Assembly: GCA_963575745.1 (NCBI GenBank)
Contig: CAUYUJ010018649.1
Coordinates: forward strand, 333,123-397,122
Direction of reading: 5' to 3'
Origin: Prorocentrum cordatum
Lineage: Eukaryota > Sar > Dinophyceae > Prorocentrales > Prorocentraceae
DNA length: 64,000 nucleotides
Shown here: piece by piece, positions 42,501-53,867 of the stretch
Layout of the letters: every line of letters starts with the position of its first letter
How positions within the stretch are numbered: position 1 is the stretch's first letter
Translations under genes and position numbers: made by a program
Notes under the pieces: generated by a model
Database searches by the model: none
The model's input: the letters and a program-made list of their open reading frames with translations, nothing else
What the model was told of the DNA's origin: nothing

Positions 42501-42504
42501 AAAA

Positions 42505-43120
42505 ATCGTTCAATCTGTCATCTGCAGTCGCCCTGCGCCCCGGGCGGCTCCTTGCGCGGTTTGCCATACTACACTGCGTAACAGAAAGAATGTGCCCCCG
42601 ACGGAAAGAACCCAAATATAATACGGCATGAATCATCACAGCCACGACCCCCAGGGGGGGGGACGAGTCCGAGAAGGCCGAAGGGGGGAGAGGAGGTGCT
42701 GGCCCAGGAAGTAAGGGAGGGAGAGTCCGAGGAGGACGAGGATGGAGAGTCCCTGGAGGACGAACCCGACTCGGAGGACGACTGGCTATGAGTGTATGAC
42801 GCCACGGCATGCTCCTTCTCTGCACTGTCGCTTATTCCGCTTGTCACCCTCCTCCTCCCCTTTACTCTCCTCTCAGCTCAACTGACGTGATTGCCCAGAT
42901 GTGGTCTGAGCGCGAAGAAAATCTATCAATAGTGAGGACTGCACAGAGACGACCAACCGGCAATGACCGCTGCGAAGCATTGCAAACCCTCCAGAGGCTC
43001 AAGACGCCACCAGGACGGCCCCAGAGCCCCAACTCAGGAGATGGCCCCAGAGAGCCCCTCGGAAGCCCAGGAGACCCCCAATACGGCCCCCCACGAGATA
43101 TCATCAAATAGTTAGAGAAT
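42505..43120. other. No gene seen
   Basis: GC-rich DNA with ACCCCCAGGGGGGGG and GAGGACGAGG-like short repeats. No supported coding region. Confidence 0.45.
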
Positions 43121-43122
43121 AG

Positions 43123-43341
43123 AGGCCACCTAGATGGGGTCGGAGTAGATGGGGTCGGATGATCGCGCCACATCGCCGATATATCGACGATGCATCGGCG
43201 ATGCATCCGCGATGCACTGGCGATGAATCGGCGACGTCGGCGTGGGGAAATTTGTGCCCCACATCGAGCCGCATCGTTGATGCATCGGCGATGCGGCGCG
43301 ATCCTCCGACCCCATCTACTCCGACCCCATCTAGGAGGCCT
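43123..43341. repeat. Fold-back element, 219 bp, terminal inverted repeats about 45 bp
   Basis: The left end CCTAGATGGGGTCGGAGTAG (from 43129) pairs with CTACTCCGACCCCATCTAGG (to 43335), and pairing continues through GATCGCGCC/GGCGCGATC. The interior repeats GATGCATCGGCGATGC and is itself partly self-complementary around GTGGGGAAATTTGTGCCCCAC (43242-43262). Confidence 0.9.
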
Positions 43342-43440
43342 AGATGGAAAAAACGAGAGGTGTCACATGTCACGGCCTTCTTGGGCGGTGCTCGAAGCGT
43401 CACCACACGGAGTGGTGAGCCGCCACGGTGGTGGGCCCTG

Positions 43441-43640
43441 CCCCAGGAGGAGGAGGAGGAGGAGGAGGAGGAGGAGGAGGGGGAGGAGGAGGGGGAGGAG
43501 GAGGAGCAGGAGAAGGAGGAGGAGGAGGACGACGAGGAGGGAGGATGAGGGAGAAGGAGGAGGAGGCAGAGGAGGAGGAGGAGGAGGAGGAGGAGGAGGA
43601 GGAGGAGGACGAGGAGGAGGAGGAGGAGGAGGGGGGAGGG
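43441..43640. repeat. GGA triplet repeat
   Basis: An almost pure GGA/GAG purine tract. Long ORFs here are artefacts. Confidence 0.92.
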
Positions 43641-44005
43641 ATGGAAGAGGGACCCTGGAATCGGGGCAGGCCTGGTCAGCTCCCTCGACCGCCGTCGTGA
43701 AGGGCTGCCAGCCAAACTTGCTGTCCTTCCAGAAGGGGCCCTCCAGCGCCAGGTCTTTGGCCGCGGCGTCCAGCACCTCCCCTCCCAGGAGGGATGCGCT
43801 CGCTCACGACTGCGAGAAAGCCACCGAGACAGCTGAGGTCCCAGCGACCGAGGGACGCCAGAAACCGGCCAAGGTGGGCTGGAAACAACAACCTCGGGAG
43901 GGACAGATCGCCTCCTGTCGCGGGGGTCTAGCGCCGCAGCGGCACGGGGCAGCTTGGCTCAAGAGTGGAAGGGACACGCGCCACGGGGCACCCGGCTCCT
44001 CCGCG
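43640..44005. other. No gene seen
   Basis: No repeat or protein family is recognised. ORFs on both strands are short and of biased composition. Confidence 0.4.
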
Positions 44006-44009
44006 ACAG

Positions 44010-44045
44010 AAGCGGCGGGAGCGAATTCATTCGCTCCCGCCGCTT
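44010..44045. repeat. Perfect 17-bp inverted repeat with 2-nt spacer
   Basis: AAGCGGCGGGAGCGAAT, then TC, then ATTCGCTCCCGCCGCTT. It lies just before a run of CCAGGACGAGG units at 44072-44190. Coding context is absent. Confidence 0.9.
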
Positions 44046-44071
44046 TGAGACTACTGCTTTTTGAGACGAAG

Positions 44072-44190
44072 CCAGGACGAGGCCAGGACGAGGATAAGTC
44101 AGGGCGAGGCCAGGACGAGGCCAGAACGAGGCCACGCCGCTTCGGGACAAAGGTCTCTGCTTCTTGAGACGAGGCCAGGACGAGGATAAA
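44072..44190. repeat. GAGGCCAGGAC minisatellite
   Basis: Seven or more units close to the 11-mer CCAGGACGAGG, interrupted by a CTTCGGGAC segment. Confidence 0.75.
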
Positions 44191-44693
44191 AAGTCAGGTT
44201 AAGGATGAATCGAGAACCTCCGAGATCTGGCCGCCCTGGAGGATGTCTGGGGCGCCGCAGCCGTCGGGCGAATAAATCCTTGTCCGAGCCCCTTATCCGA
44301 CTCTTGTATCCTTCTGGGCGGGACGCACAGGGACATGCTGATACTGCACGTCCTCCTTGGAGGCGCGCGCCCGACCCGAACATATAGCACACCCCTCTTG
44401 TGGCACATCCTTTCCCGAGCGGCCTGGCCAGAGAGCGCCGGCCACGACGCACATACTGCAAGATTCCTCGGTGCGCGCGTCGCCCCCTGGGGGGGTGGGG
44501 GCGACGCACACATAGTAGAAGTGTGTTGGGCTGACGCTGATCTGGGGGCTCCGGTGATCTCTGGAGGCCCCCCCCGTGGGCGTCCGGGCACCTCTCGCGA
44601 GACCTCCGGAGACCTCCCCGGCGGCCTCCGGCGATCCCCGGGGGCGAGGAGGGGGCGACCGAGCCTGGAGCGAGGTGGGCAGGGAGCGTCGCC

Positions 44694-44835
44694 GAGCGCG
44701 TTCCACGACTCGCAAAGTGCCTACTTGCCAACGTCCGAAAAACACCTGTCTGCTTCGATGTAATTCATCGCAGATCCCCCGCGGGGGATCCGGGCCATTT
44801 GCGAGTAGCTTCTCTGCGAGTAGTGGAACGCGCTC
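44694..44835. mobile_element. MITE-like element, copy 1 (142 bp)
   Basis: The ends GAGCGCGTTCCACGACTCGC and GCGAGTAGTGGAACGCGCTC are inverted repeats. It matches the reverse complement of 46703-46844 along its whole length and has exactly the same size. No ORF. Confidence 0.85.
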
Positions 44836-44904
44836 GTCAAAAGTGGGGAGGAGCGAGGAGCGGAAGTAGGGGAACGAAGAATGACATAAACAGTCAAACT
44901 CGAG

Positions 44905-44968
44905 AGTCCGCGCGGATGTCTCGGATCGGCGCTGGACCCCCCTCCCAGGCGCGCGGGGCGCTCCCTGA
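44905..44968. repeat. Dispersed repeat R3, short copy
   Basis: GTCCGCGCGGATGTCTCGGA, then TCGGCGCTGGACCCCCCTCC and GGCGCGCGGGGCGC. Related copies are at about 45757, 51722, 52408, 62693 and 63852. Confidence 0.65.
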
Positions 44969-46060
44969 GCTCCGACGTGAGACTTGCGCACTGCCACCCT
45001 CAAATCCGAACCACACTCGGAAGGCGTCTCGCGCCCCGCTCCTGTCTCACAATATTGGATGGCTCGCAGAGCAAGCATGACAGCGCACCTCAAACAACTC
45101 GACACGCTCCTCAAAGTATCATCCCACCTCTTGCTGCCTCTGCGTTGCCCAACCCCTCCTCATAGGCGACTGGCTTGAACTTCTGCTCGAAGCGCTCGAA
45201 ATGCGATGTTGCTAGCACATGTGCTTCGAAACGCCCCTCCTGCGGACAGCGGGATCTGAAACCACAGGCGGTTCGGCAGACGGCTGACGTCGGTACACCC
45301 TCTGTGTATCGGATCACGCTCTAGACTTATGTTGCTCCCCATCGCTAATTGAGGACCACATCCCTGAAATAAGTTCGAGCACCCAGTAAAGTGTCGAAAG
45401 ACTGTCGAAAGAGTGTCGAAACAGTGTCGGGCGAGTGCCTCCGAGAGCCCGACCCGTGAAAACCCCAGAGTCTCGGCATTTGTTTTGGCGCTCGAAATTC
45501 TTTCTGATGATCAAGGCCAGAGTAGGTTGGAACATCATACCTCTAGACATAGAAACAACAGCACAAACAACAAACATCGGGGATGGACGGACCCCCCTTT
45601 AGTAAATGGTGGTTTAGTGAAAACGACCTGAGGCCCAAACCTGGCGGGCGCAAGACTGGAGAATAACGGCCACGGCGCCATCTCGAGAACCGAAAACGGA
45701 CAATTCACTTATCGACGTGCCACTGTTGGGGGCTCTGCCCACCCCCGAAAGCATAAACTCTCGGAGCTCCGCGCGGAGTCCTGGGCCTGCACCGTCGCTG
45801 GACCCCCTGCCTCGAGCGCGGAGGGCACCACGGGCGGCCACGGAGGCCACGCCCGCGGGGGGGGCCCGGCGCCGACCGAGACAGCCGCCCGGACCTCCGA
45901 AGAATGCCTGCCGACGATGCCTTCTCTCCCTCGACTCTCGGACCACTAAGCAGAAGATGTGGCATCGGTGGAGCTCTCGCTCAGAAGGCAACTACTGGGA
46001 GTGGGAGTTTCTCGTCGGAAGGATCAGATCGGATTAAGCCCCCTTGGGGGGCTGTTACGC
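44969..46060. other. Spacer DNA, no gene seen
   Basis: It contains a short R3-related block (45757-45835: GGAGCTCCGCGCGGAGTCC) and AGTGTCGAAAGA repeats (45390-45430). No protein family is recognised. Confidence 0.4.
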
Positions 46061-46069
46061 CGGAAAGGG

Positions 46070-46175
46070 CCTCGGATCAGGCCGGAGTAAGCGGGATCGA
46101 GCGGGATGAAGCCGGATGAAGCGGGATGAAGCGGGATTCAGCCGGATTTCGGACCAGGGCAGAATCAGAATTTGA
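46070..46175. repeat. Dispersed repeat R4, copy 2
   Basis: Units of GGATGAAGCGGGATGAAGC type, as at 40010. Confidence 0.65.
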
Positions 46176-46702
46176 CCTCCCAGGATCGGGCGTTGGCAGA
46201 ACTGGGTTTAGTGGAACCTGGTTCAGTGATTTGAACCGGGGGCGCCCCCCCGCCCCATGTCCACTAACCGGACCTGCCGTCAACCGAAAAACACCAGTAC
46301 GGCAAACGGTTTAGTGAATCTGGCCAATTGAGGGGCCCCAGGGCCCTACCACTAACCCGGTCCCCTTACCCGGGGTGCTGGCCATACCCGACAGGAGTGG
46401 CATCCGCACCTCTCCGCGGCCTCGAGCGCTCAGAGCTTCCTTCTGGCTGCCGAGGCCAGCTCTGCACGCAGCGCTGCCGGCCGGCCGGCACGGGCCCTAT
46501 GTGCGCTCGAGGCTACCCCCGCTGCTGCCGGCAACCGCGTCGCCTCAGCTCCCTGGAGCCCGCCTCGGCGCCTCCTTCATCGACCAAAAATGTACACCAC
46601 CACCACCTCCCTCCCCCCCTCCCTCTCGCTGGAAGGAGGAGAGAGGAGGAGAGGGGAGGAATCGAGGAGGAGAGAGGGGAGAGAGGAGCTCCCTGGATCG
46701 AC
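46176..46702. other. Spacer with GGA tract, no gene seen
   Basis: 46627-46690 is a GGAGGAGAGA purine tract on the plus strand. The remainder has no recognised feature. Confidence 0.4.
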
Positions 46703-46844
46703 GAGCGCGTTCCACTACTCGCAGAGTAGCTACTCGCAGATGCCCTGGGTCCCCCGCCAGGAATCTGCGATAACTTGCGTCGAAGCAGAGGGGTGCTTCT
46801 CGGGCGTTGGCGAGTAGGCACTCTGCGAGTAGTGGGACGCGCTC
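46703..46844. mobile_element. MITE-like element, copy 2 (142 bp, inverted)
   Basis: The ends GAGCGCGTTCCACTACTCGC and GCGAGTAGTGGGACGCGCTC are inverted repeats. It is opposite in orientation to the copy at 44694. Confidence 0.85.
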
Positions 46845-47515
46845 GGTGACTGGAGCCGGCCTCGGCGTCTTCTCGATCGACTGCGGGAGCGCCGATCTCA
46901 GACGTGCGGCACCTTCCGCCCAGAGGCACGTCGGGCTCGCGCTCGTGGCCCGCGGCAGGCGCCAGCGCTCCCGCTCGTGCTCCTCTCTCCGCCGGCCCTT
47001 CCCCCCCCCGTCCTCGGTGCGAGCGAGACCCCCGGAGAGCAGCGCGAGCGGGGGGCCCGCCCGTTCCGCACACCCTGCTCACCGCGGCCGGCAGGCCCGC
47101 CGCCCTCCCTCCCTCCTCTCCTCCTTCTCCTCCTCCTCCTCCTCCTCCTCCTCCTCCCGCCCCGTGCCCTCGACGGATTCCCAGCCGCACGCCGCGGCCG
47201 CCAGGCCCGCCGCTGCTCCAGGGGTGTCCTGCCTCGCGTCCGATCGGGCGAGGATCCCACGGGTGGACCACCTGCTCTGCCCCGCCCCGTCGCGTGGGCG
47301 TCGCTGCGAGGCGGCGAGGGCGGGGTGGGTGGCGACAAGGCGGCGGCCAGCGCGTGCGCCCGGCTTGAGCGGGCGTCGAGGCCGCACGGGGTGCAGCTGG
47401 CGCGTTTTGGCGCGGTGGCCGTAATCGTCACGCGGGGGGGGGGACCCAAGGTCAGGCAGCAACTCCTGGGAGGTCTTCGCAAGGGAGGTCAAGGGCTACG
47501 AAGCCCGATTCGAAG
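46845..47515. other. GC-rich spacer with (CTC)n tract, no gene seen
   Basis: A (CTC)n tract is at 47112-47160. ORFs here are Pro/Arg-rich in several frames and not credible. Confidence 0.45.
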
Positions 47516-47519
47516 GCCA

Positions 47520-47645
47520 TGAACCCATGTCAGGCCAAATTAAGCGAAATATAGCCAGAATGAGCGGTAACATGCCGAATTAGGCCGGCTGCCGACGACG
47601 GATCTACCAGCGCCGATGCTTGATTCAATCTCGCAAGAAAGGCAT
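47520..47645. repeat. Dispersed repeat R4, copy 3 (diverged)
   Basis: It shares the end CGGATCTACCAGCGCCGATG and a following TTGATTCAA with 40150-40175. Confidence 0.55.
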
Positions 47646-48690
47646 CTTCCAGGAGGGGTAACGGTGGCCACCCGAAAGCCGACGACACGGAACATCACAA
47701 TACCGCACACATTGAAACACGATCAGGGCCTCAGACCCCATGTTTATACTTCATTTCCCGAGCTACTAAGATTATCTTGGATTGCCCCTGGGCCCGACAC
47801 CGGGCGCGTCGTCCACGACCCTACGGCGACGATGGGGGCCCCCGAAGCCTCTCGTGAGCACCGAAGCTACACGGTCAGAACACCGTGGTCGCCCTTGAGC
47901 ACCCAAAAGACCTCGCGTGGGCACTGGAGTGATATCCGTGGTAGCGCCGTCGTCGTTCTCGTCCATCCTCCTCCTCCTCCCCCCACGCCCCCTCGTCCAT
48001 CCTGTTCCTTGTCCTTATCTCCGTCCTCATTATCCCCCTGCTGCTGGAACGCCACTAGCGCTGAGAAGGCGGCATCAAGATCCGCTGGCCCTCGACGCGG
48101 AATCATCCAAACCACAAACAACTGATCCCAACCACTGAACAAATTAATTGCGAGAACCACGGAATAGCATTGCCGCGTGATGTTGCATGCGCCGCAACGT
48201 GCCTGCGAGCACCCGCAACGTGACTATGAGCACCACTGTGCCGCGAACGCCAACGAAAATCCAGAGGGTACGGCTGCCACAGTATGCATGTGAGCATCGC
48301 AGCAGCGGGCGAGCACCACAGCATACACGGTTCGCGTGCCCACCCCCAATTATGACCTGATGAGCCGCACCACTGAATATCGTGGCCAGACAGGTCGCGC
48401 CGCGCGCCCGCATTCGGAGCGGCCGCGGCAAATTGGCAGCGGGCATAGCCTAGGTGTCCCAATTGCCCATTCAACATTGTGGACATACGATTTCGCGAAT
48501 CCGCGAGGGTATCTTGCTTCAGATGTCCCTGCTAGTTTCTTGCTCTCAAACCAAGATCGCCCCAAGTTGCCAAGCTATGGTCAAGCGATGGTCCAACGTT
48601 GGAAAAAAAAACTCCACGTTGTCAAATATACGATCGAAATCACCCACATAGGGATGATACGGTGCACAACAAAACACACATAGAAGGCCC
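47646..48690. other. No gene seen
   Basis: About 1 kb with only a short CTC run (47966-47990). No protein family is recognised on either strand. Confidence 0.4.
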
Positions 48691-48704
48691 ATGGAGTTCA
48701 GATG

Positions 48705-49130
48705 TGTTCCTCCTCCTCCTCCTCATGCTCCTCGTCCTCCTCATGTTCCTGCTCCTTCTCCCCCTCCTGCTCCTCCTGCTTCTCCCCCTCCTAATTACCC
48801 CCTCCACCCGATCCTCCTCCTCCTCCTCCTTCTCCCCCTCCTCCCCCTCCTTTGCTTCACTCCAAGCACGTGCCGTGGTCCGCCGGATTAGTACCCTCAT
48901 TGACGCTCATCCCATGCATCCCTCCTCCCAAGAATCTAACCAAAACTCGTCTCTAATGATGCTTTGAATCCATGTACAACGCATCTGCGAGTGGAAGCCA
49001 CAGCCGTCTGCTCCTCTGTTCCTTGTTCCCCCCTCCTCCGACTCCACTCCTCGTCCTCGTCCTCGTCCTTGTTCTCCTCCTCCTCCTCCTCCCCCTCCGC
49101 CTCTTCCTTCTCCTCCTCATCCTCCTTCTC
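48705..49130. repeat. CTC/CTT triplet repeats
   Basis: Pyrimidine tracts at 48705-48855 and 49020-49130, with poly-Leu/Ser/Pro artefact ORFs. Confidence 0.88.
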
Positions 49131-49539
49131 ATGCAAACTAGAACGGGATGGCAAGGCAGTGCGAGGAGGACTGGAGAGGGAGAGGGAGTGGGACGAGGAG
49201 AGCAAGGGGTAGGGAGGGATTGGAGGACACAACAATCATGGATGGGATAACACAAAAGGCCTGCCGCGGTCTAGGGGAGGGTCCTCAGAACTCGAAAGGT
49301 CTGGGACGTGTGGCGGGAGCGGGAAGGAATAACCTCCCTGCAAAAGGAAAACGTGGTGTTCGTGGATATGGGGCAATGGGTAAGGCATGAACCCAGATAA
49401 GGAACACGGTGCTCGCATAGTCCGCGCCGTCCAACACGGTCTTCCCAGAGGGGGGAGAAGTGGTACCCAGAAGGCAGAAGAGATTGGGAGGGTACAAACC
49501 TTATTGTCGGCTTGCGCATATCCCGCCATGGCCGACACA

Positions 49540-49995
49540 GCGAAACGGCTTCCCTGGAGGTGAAGACAACCTCCCAAGAGGGCGAAGCATGGTAGCGAGA
49601 CGGCTGGAGAAGGCAATGTGGCAGGGCACAGGCCGCGAGGCTGGGGGCTTCCGTGGGCTGCGTCTGGGGCCTCACCGGGCAGCGTGCTTGGGCGGGGAAA
49701 ATACGAAACCTGGTATAGATGATGGTGTTCGAATGTTTTACCCGCTCTGGCGGAGCCTCCCTGGAGGGTTGGGCTTGGCACGAAGCTGCGTAGTATGCTT
49801 TTCGAATACACTGCCCGCTCTGGCGGGGCCTCCTTGGAGGGGCGGGACGGCACAAAACCTTGTAGGTATTGTATGGGTGCCGAATACCCTACCCGCTTCT
49901 GGCCGGGCCTTCCTGGAGGGGCTGGAGCGTCACGAAATCGTGTACGAGGTATGGCTTCCGAATACCCTGCCCGCTCTGGCGGGGCATGTAAGGGT
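49540..49995. repeat. Tandem repeat with a unit of about 78 bp
   Basis: CGAATACNCTRCCCGCTCTG-like anchors are at 49729, 49804, 49881 and 49959. Each unit also has a TCCNTGGAGGGG block. More diverged copies may extend left to about 49540. Confidence 0.8.
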
Positions 49996-50002
49996 AATAT
50001 TG

Positions 50003-50235
50003 GTAGTAGTGGTAGTCGTGATCGTAGGCGTAGTTGGAGGAGGGATGCATGCAGCGGAAGAGCGGTAATAGTGGTAGTGAGTAGCAGTGGCAGTAGTGGT
50101 AGCAGCGTCAGCGGTAGTGGTAGTAGAGGTAGCAGTGGTAGTAGTGGTACCAGCGTCAGCGGTAGTGGTAGTAGAGGTAATAGTGGTAGTGGTAGAAGCA
50201 GTAGTGGTAGTGCGAGTGGTACGAGTGGTAGGGAA
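50003..50235. repeat. GGTAGTAGT/GGTAGC minisatellite
   Basis: GGTAGT units with a higher-order duplication: the block with CAGCGTCAGCGGTAGTGG occurs at about 50103 and again at about 50151. Confidence 0.88.
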
Positions 50236-50279
50236 GAGAAGGATACTGAGGATGAGGGGCAGAGAAGGATAAGGCGTTC

Positions 50280-51700
50280 TGGGAAAACACTAGCCCGACT
50301 CAAGATGTGTGGGACAAACACATTGTATCCAAGGTCCAGCTGTTGTCCGGCTATCGTTCCGACTTGCCCACTTTGAAATTCAACTAAAACCAACATATTT
50401 GTAACGTCCAACGATGTTCCTGCGATCGCTCCTAACAATTCCAAGCAAAAGCGATCAACCATCACTGACTTCATAACGCCCGGCTATTGTCTGGTTATTG
50501 TTCCGCGCGAGCGGTTCCCTTGATAATTCCATTATTATGTTTAGCATAGTCTGAAGACAAACAACTTCATCCGAAGGTCTGGCTATGGTATAGTCTGGCG
50601 ATGAAGCGCCAGAGGGGAACATGAGCAGAAAATCCACCTATGGTCAGACCGTCGTTCCTAAGACCCCCAACCACAACAAACACCAACACGTGTTTCAGAG
50701 CTGCGACCTATCCCCCTAATTAAAGCTGTGCGTAGCCCGCCTAGCTTTTAGCGGAAGAGGTTCGCTCTCGCCCCGCAGATCAAAGGAAAAGTGTTTCAGA
50801 GCTGCGAACTCGCTCGATCACAAGACGATAGCTCATGAATGGGCAATGGAACACCTGACAGATAATCTTCCCCTCCAGCCCCTTTCTTGCCAGTGCTCTC
50901 CTTGCACCCGCAGTGGTACAGGGGCCTATAGACCACGCAGAAGTCCCGTCGGAAGTGGTCCCAGGCGTGACCCAGCGCCTGTGGGAGAAATGGTAAATGG
51001 GCGCCTACTGTACACCTATATCGATCCTGACCAGGACCACCCTGGGCCCAGGATCGGTGCACATGCCATCCTGGCCAAACCATGAAGGCAGATACACCGA
51101 TTCTTGGCCCCCGGCGAAGAGCATTCGGATCTGGCGGCACAACACACGAAAACCGCACCGCAATCGTACAGCGCAACCCCAGGTGCACGAACTTCGCCTC
51201 CCCAAGTGACACTGCACCTCCTAACGCTGCAATCCGACCATACACCATACACCTCCGCTTCTTCCTCTCCTAACCGTGCGCTGATCGTATGCGCGCCTGG
51301 ATTGCTGCTGTCTTTAAATGCTTTTCCGTCAAGCTGGAGCTTGTGTGCTGAGACCTAGCCTACTGCGTTCGCTCGTCGCCCGGGCGGCTGACTGGCTGTG
51401 AGAACACATGCGAGGCGCGTGAGAAAACAAACGCGAGGAAGCTCCTCCAACCCAGGCCATCCACCAGACGCTCCTAGCGGCCGGCGGCCAATCTCGCCCA
51501 GCTCTCTCGACGGCTGGTGGCCCGGAGCGGTCTCACTGAGCTCATCTGCCCACCCCTTTCGGCCTCTTCCGTCCCTGCGCGAGGGGGAGCGAAACGGGGC
51601 GGGCCGGCTCGTACATTACCAGCCTCGAACGTATCCCTATCCCTAAGATCCCTATCCCTATCCCGAACAGGCTGGTAAGTACAGGGGGAGGAACGACGGC
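50280..51700. other. Spacer DNA, no gene seen
   Basis: GTTTCAGAGCTGCGA is repeated at 50693 and 50792. At 51630-51667 a short run of CCCTATCCCTA units is telomere-like but degenerate. No supported gene. Confidence 0.4.
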
Positions 51701-51712
51701 ATGAGCATTCTT

Positions 51713-51834
51713 TTTCGACGGTCCGCGCGAATCTCTTGGACCTGCGGACCCCCCATTGGCGGGCGGAGCGCGCCAGGAGCGGCGCCGGATGCGCGGCCAG
51801 CGCAGATCCAAGAAATTCGCGCGGACCGTCGAAA
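51713..51834. repeat. Inverted-repeat form of R3
   Basis: TTTCGACGGTCCGCGCGAAT, then CTCTTGGA, pairs with TCCAAGAAATTCGCGCGGAC, then CGTCGAAA. A further half-copy is at 51893-51925 (GATCCAAGAAATCCGCGCGG). Confidence 0.8.
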
Positions 51835-52407
51835 GGTTTGCCGTTCTTTCTTCTTCGATCATGGGGGGTAGTAACGTCGAACTGCAGAGCAGATCCAAGA
51901 AATCCGCGCGGTCCGTCAAAAGTTTGCCCGTTTCTCTTCTTCGATCAAGGGGTGAAGCGTCGACCTGATGAATCGATCAGGGGAACCGATGTACCAGGTC
52001 GATCATGAGAATCGACCTTGGGACATGTTCTTCTTCGATCCTGGGAACTGGCGATGCATCGCCGATAGACCAGCGGTGGGCCCTCGATAGCGCAAAAATC
52101 TTCGGTCTCGGAGCAGGGCGGGTACCCGGGCCCCGCTCGGCTGAAGTGGGGGATATTGGGAGTCGACGCTTCTGCCCTCCCCCCATGCCCCCCCCTTTCT
52201 AGAAGAGAACCACCAACTGCACCAACAAAACCATAAGCAAGGCTTTTTTTTGTCGGGGCTCCAGTCAGTGGGGCAAAGCGCTTCGGCTCCAACCGCTCGT
52301 GCTCCCGCTGCTACCTGTGCCGCTTGCCCTCCACCCCTTCCCCTCAGCCCGCCAAGCCAGTCACCCCGCCCACAGAAACCCTTGAACAGTCGTATTCCAA
52401 AACTGTG

Positions 52408-52625
52408 CGGAGGCGGCCCGCGCGGACTTCTTGGATCGGCGCTGGGCCCCCCTTTTTCCCTGGCGCGCGGAGCGAGCAGGGGGCGGTGCCAGAGGCGCCG
52501 CCAGGGGGCCCAGAACACACCCAGGATATCTGCGTGGAGCTCCTGAGTTGTTGCTTCTTGGACTGACGTTGCCCCTGACCCTTCCCTCTGAACCTAATGT
52601 GAGGCAAAGACTTCTATCCGCCATC
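52408..52625. repeat. Dispersed repeat R3, long copy 1
   Basis: About 215 bp aligned with 62693-62915. Shared blocks are TCTTGGATCGGCGCTGGGCC, GGGGGCGGTGCC, GTGGAGCTCC, GACTGACGTTGCCCCTGA and AATGTGAGGC. Confidence 0.85.
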
Positions 52626-52719
52626 CTGCCGCTGGGCACGGAGTGGGCGTGCCCTCAGGTCCTTTGCCTCATCCCTTAAGCCTCAGTCCTCACTCCTGAA
52701 CCCAAAGTTCTCAAATCTC

Positions 52720-53420
52720 TCGCGCCTTGTCGCGGTTCCCCTGGGCTCCCATACATCTTCTCGCGTGACTTGTTCGGGCCCGAGAGGGCCCCAAGACGGG
52801 CCAAGACGGCCCCGAAGCGCCTGAAGATCGTTCCAAGACGCCCAAGATGGTCCCAAGACTGCCCAAGAGGCCTCGAGACGGCCCAAGAGAGCTCCAAAGT
52901 CTCCCCAAGAGGGCCCCGAGAGGCCAAAATCGTTGGTTTCCCAATGGTTGTTCAATGATGTTGAGGTCCTGGATTTTTCGAGCTCCCGACGCTCCAAGAC
53001 GGCCCAAGAGGCCCCCAGGACCGCCCCAAGACGACCCAAGAGGCCCTCAGAAGGGCACCGACACGGCCCAGGAGGGCTCCAAGACGGCCTCCGGGGCGCC
53101 CAAGACGGCCCAAGAGTGCCCAAAGACAGCCCCAAGAAGGGCCCAAGAGGGGGAATACGAATCCAAAATACGAGTCTTCCGCCCCAGGAGGACCCCTGGA
53201 GGCCCAAAGGAGGAAGAGGCTCTGAAGCCACCCCAAGAGGCCCCAAAACGGCACTGAAGAGGCCTCAAAACGGCGCCCAAGAGGCCCCCGAGAGGCCTTC
53301 CGCGACATCCCAACGAACGTCCACGAAGCCTCAGATCCACAACCCAGGCAATGTGGCGGGATGGGTTGAAGGCCATTCGATAAAAAAAACCTTGAGGGCC
53401 AAATCAGGCGTTAGTAAACC
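52720..53420. repeat. CCAAGACGGCCCAAGAGGCC repeat, second family member
   Basis: It has the same short units as 595-2378 and the same AT-richer core (GAGGCCAAAATCGTTGG and TTTCGAGCTCCCGACG here, GAGGCCAAAATCATTGA and TTTCGGCTCTCCGACG at 1798-1870). It is a single arm without the palindrome. ORFs are repeat artefacts. Confidence 0.85.
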
Positions 53421-53498
53421 GACCGGTAGCTAAGGGCGCGTTGTCGATTGCGCTTCCCAAAAAAAGGATTTGCCGCACCCCCGCGCCCAGAGTTATGA

Positions 53499-53810
53499 TC
53501 ATAACCCTTTCACTTTACCTTCCCACGCCAAGGGGTCTGTGGCTAGCGTCGCTAGCAACCACCAGCTGGAGAGGCATGCGCCAGGCCCCTCACCGCTCGA
53601 GACCTACCCCCGAGACCTCAGGCGACCTCCAGGCAGCCCCGAGGACACCCAAGGAGTCTCTTTGCAGGATACCCCAAGGTCGAGGCCCTAGGAGGACCCG
53701 AAAGACTCCCGTCCAGGAAGGACGACCCAGGGGACCCCGAGGGACGCCGAGGCCTGAGGAGGGCTAGATCGGAGCGGACAGGCGGCTAGCCTCTTGACAG
53801 CGTGGGGGTA
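53499..53810 (-). repeat. Split direct repeat B2 (312 bp)
   Basis: Nearly identical to 53945-54256 at a constant offset of 446 bp; it begins TCATAACCCTTTCAC and ends GCGTGGGGGTA. It forms the 3' end of the element. Confidence 0.93.
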
Positions 53811-53867
53811 AACACGCCTCGCATCCACGAAGTAGGCCAGGCACTACTATAGGGTGGCGCGGGCGGG

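Noticed and set aside
49236-50474. 412-codon minus-strand ORF
   Set aside because: It reads through the GGTAGT minisatellite and the 78-bp tandem repeat. Composition and lack of motifs argue against a gene.
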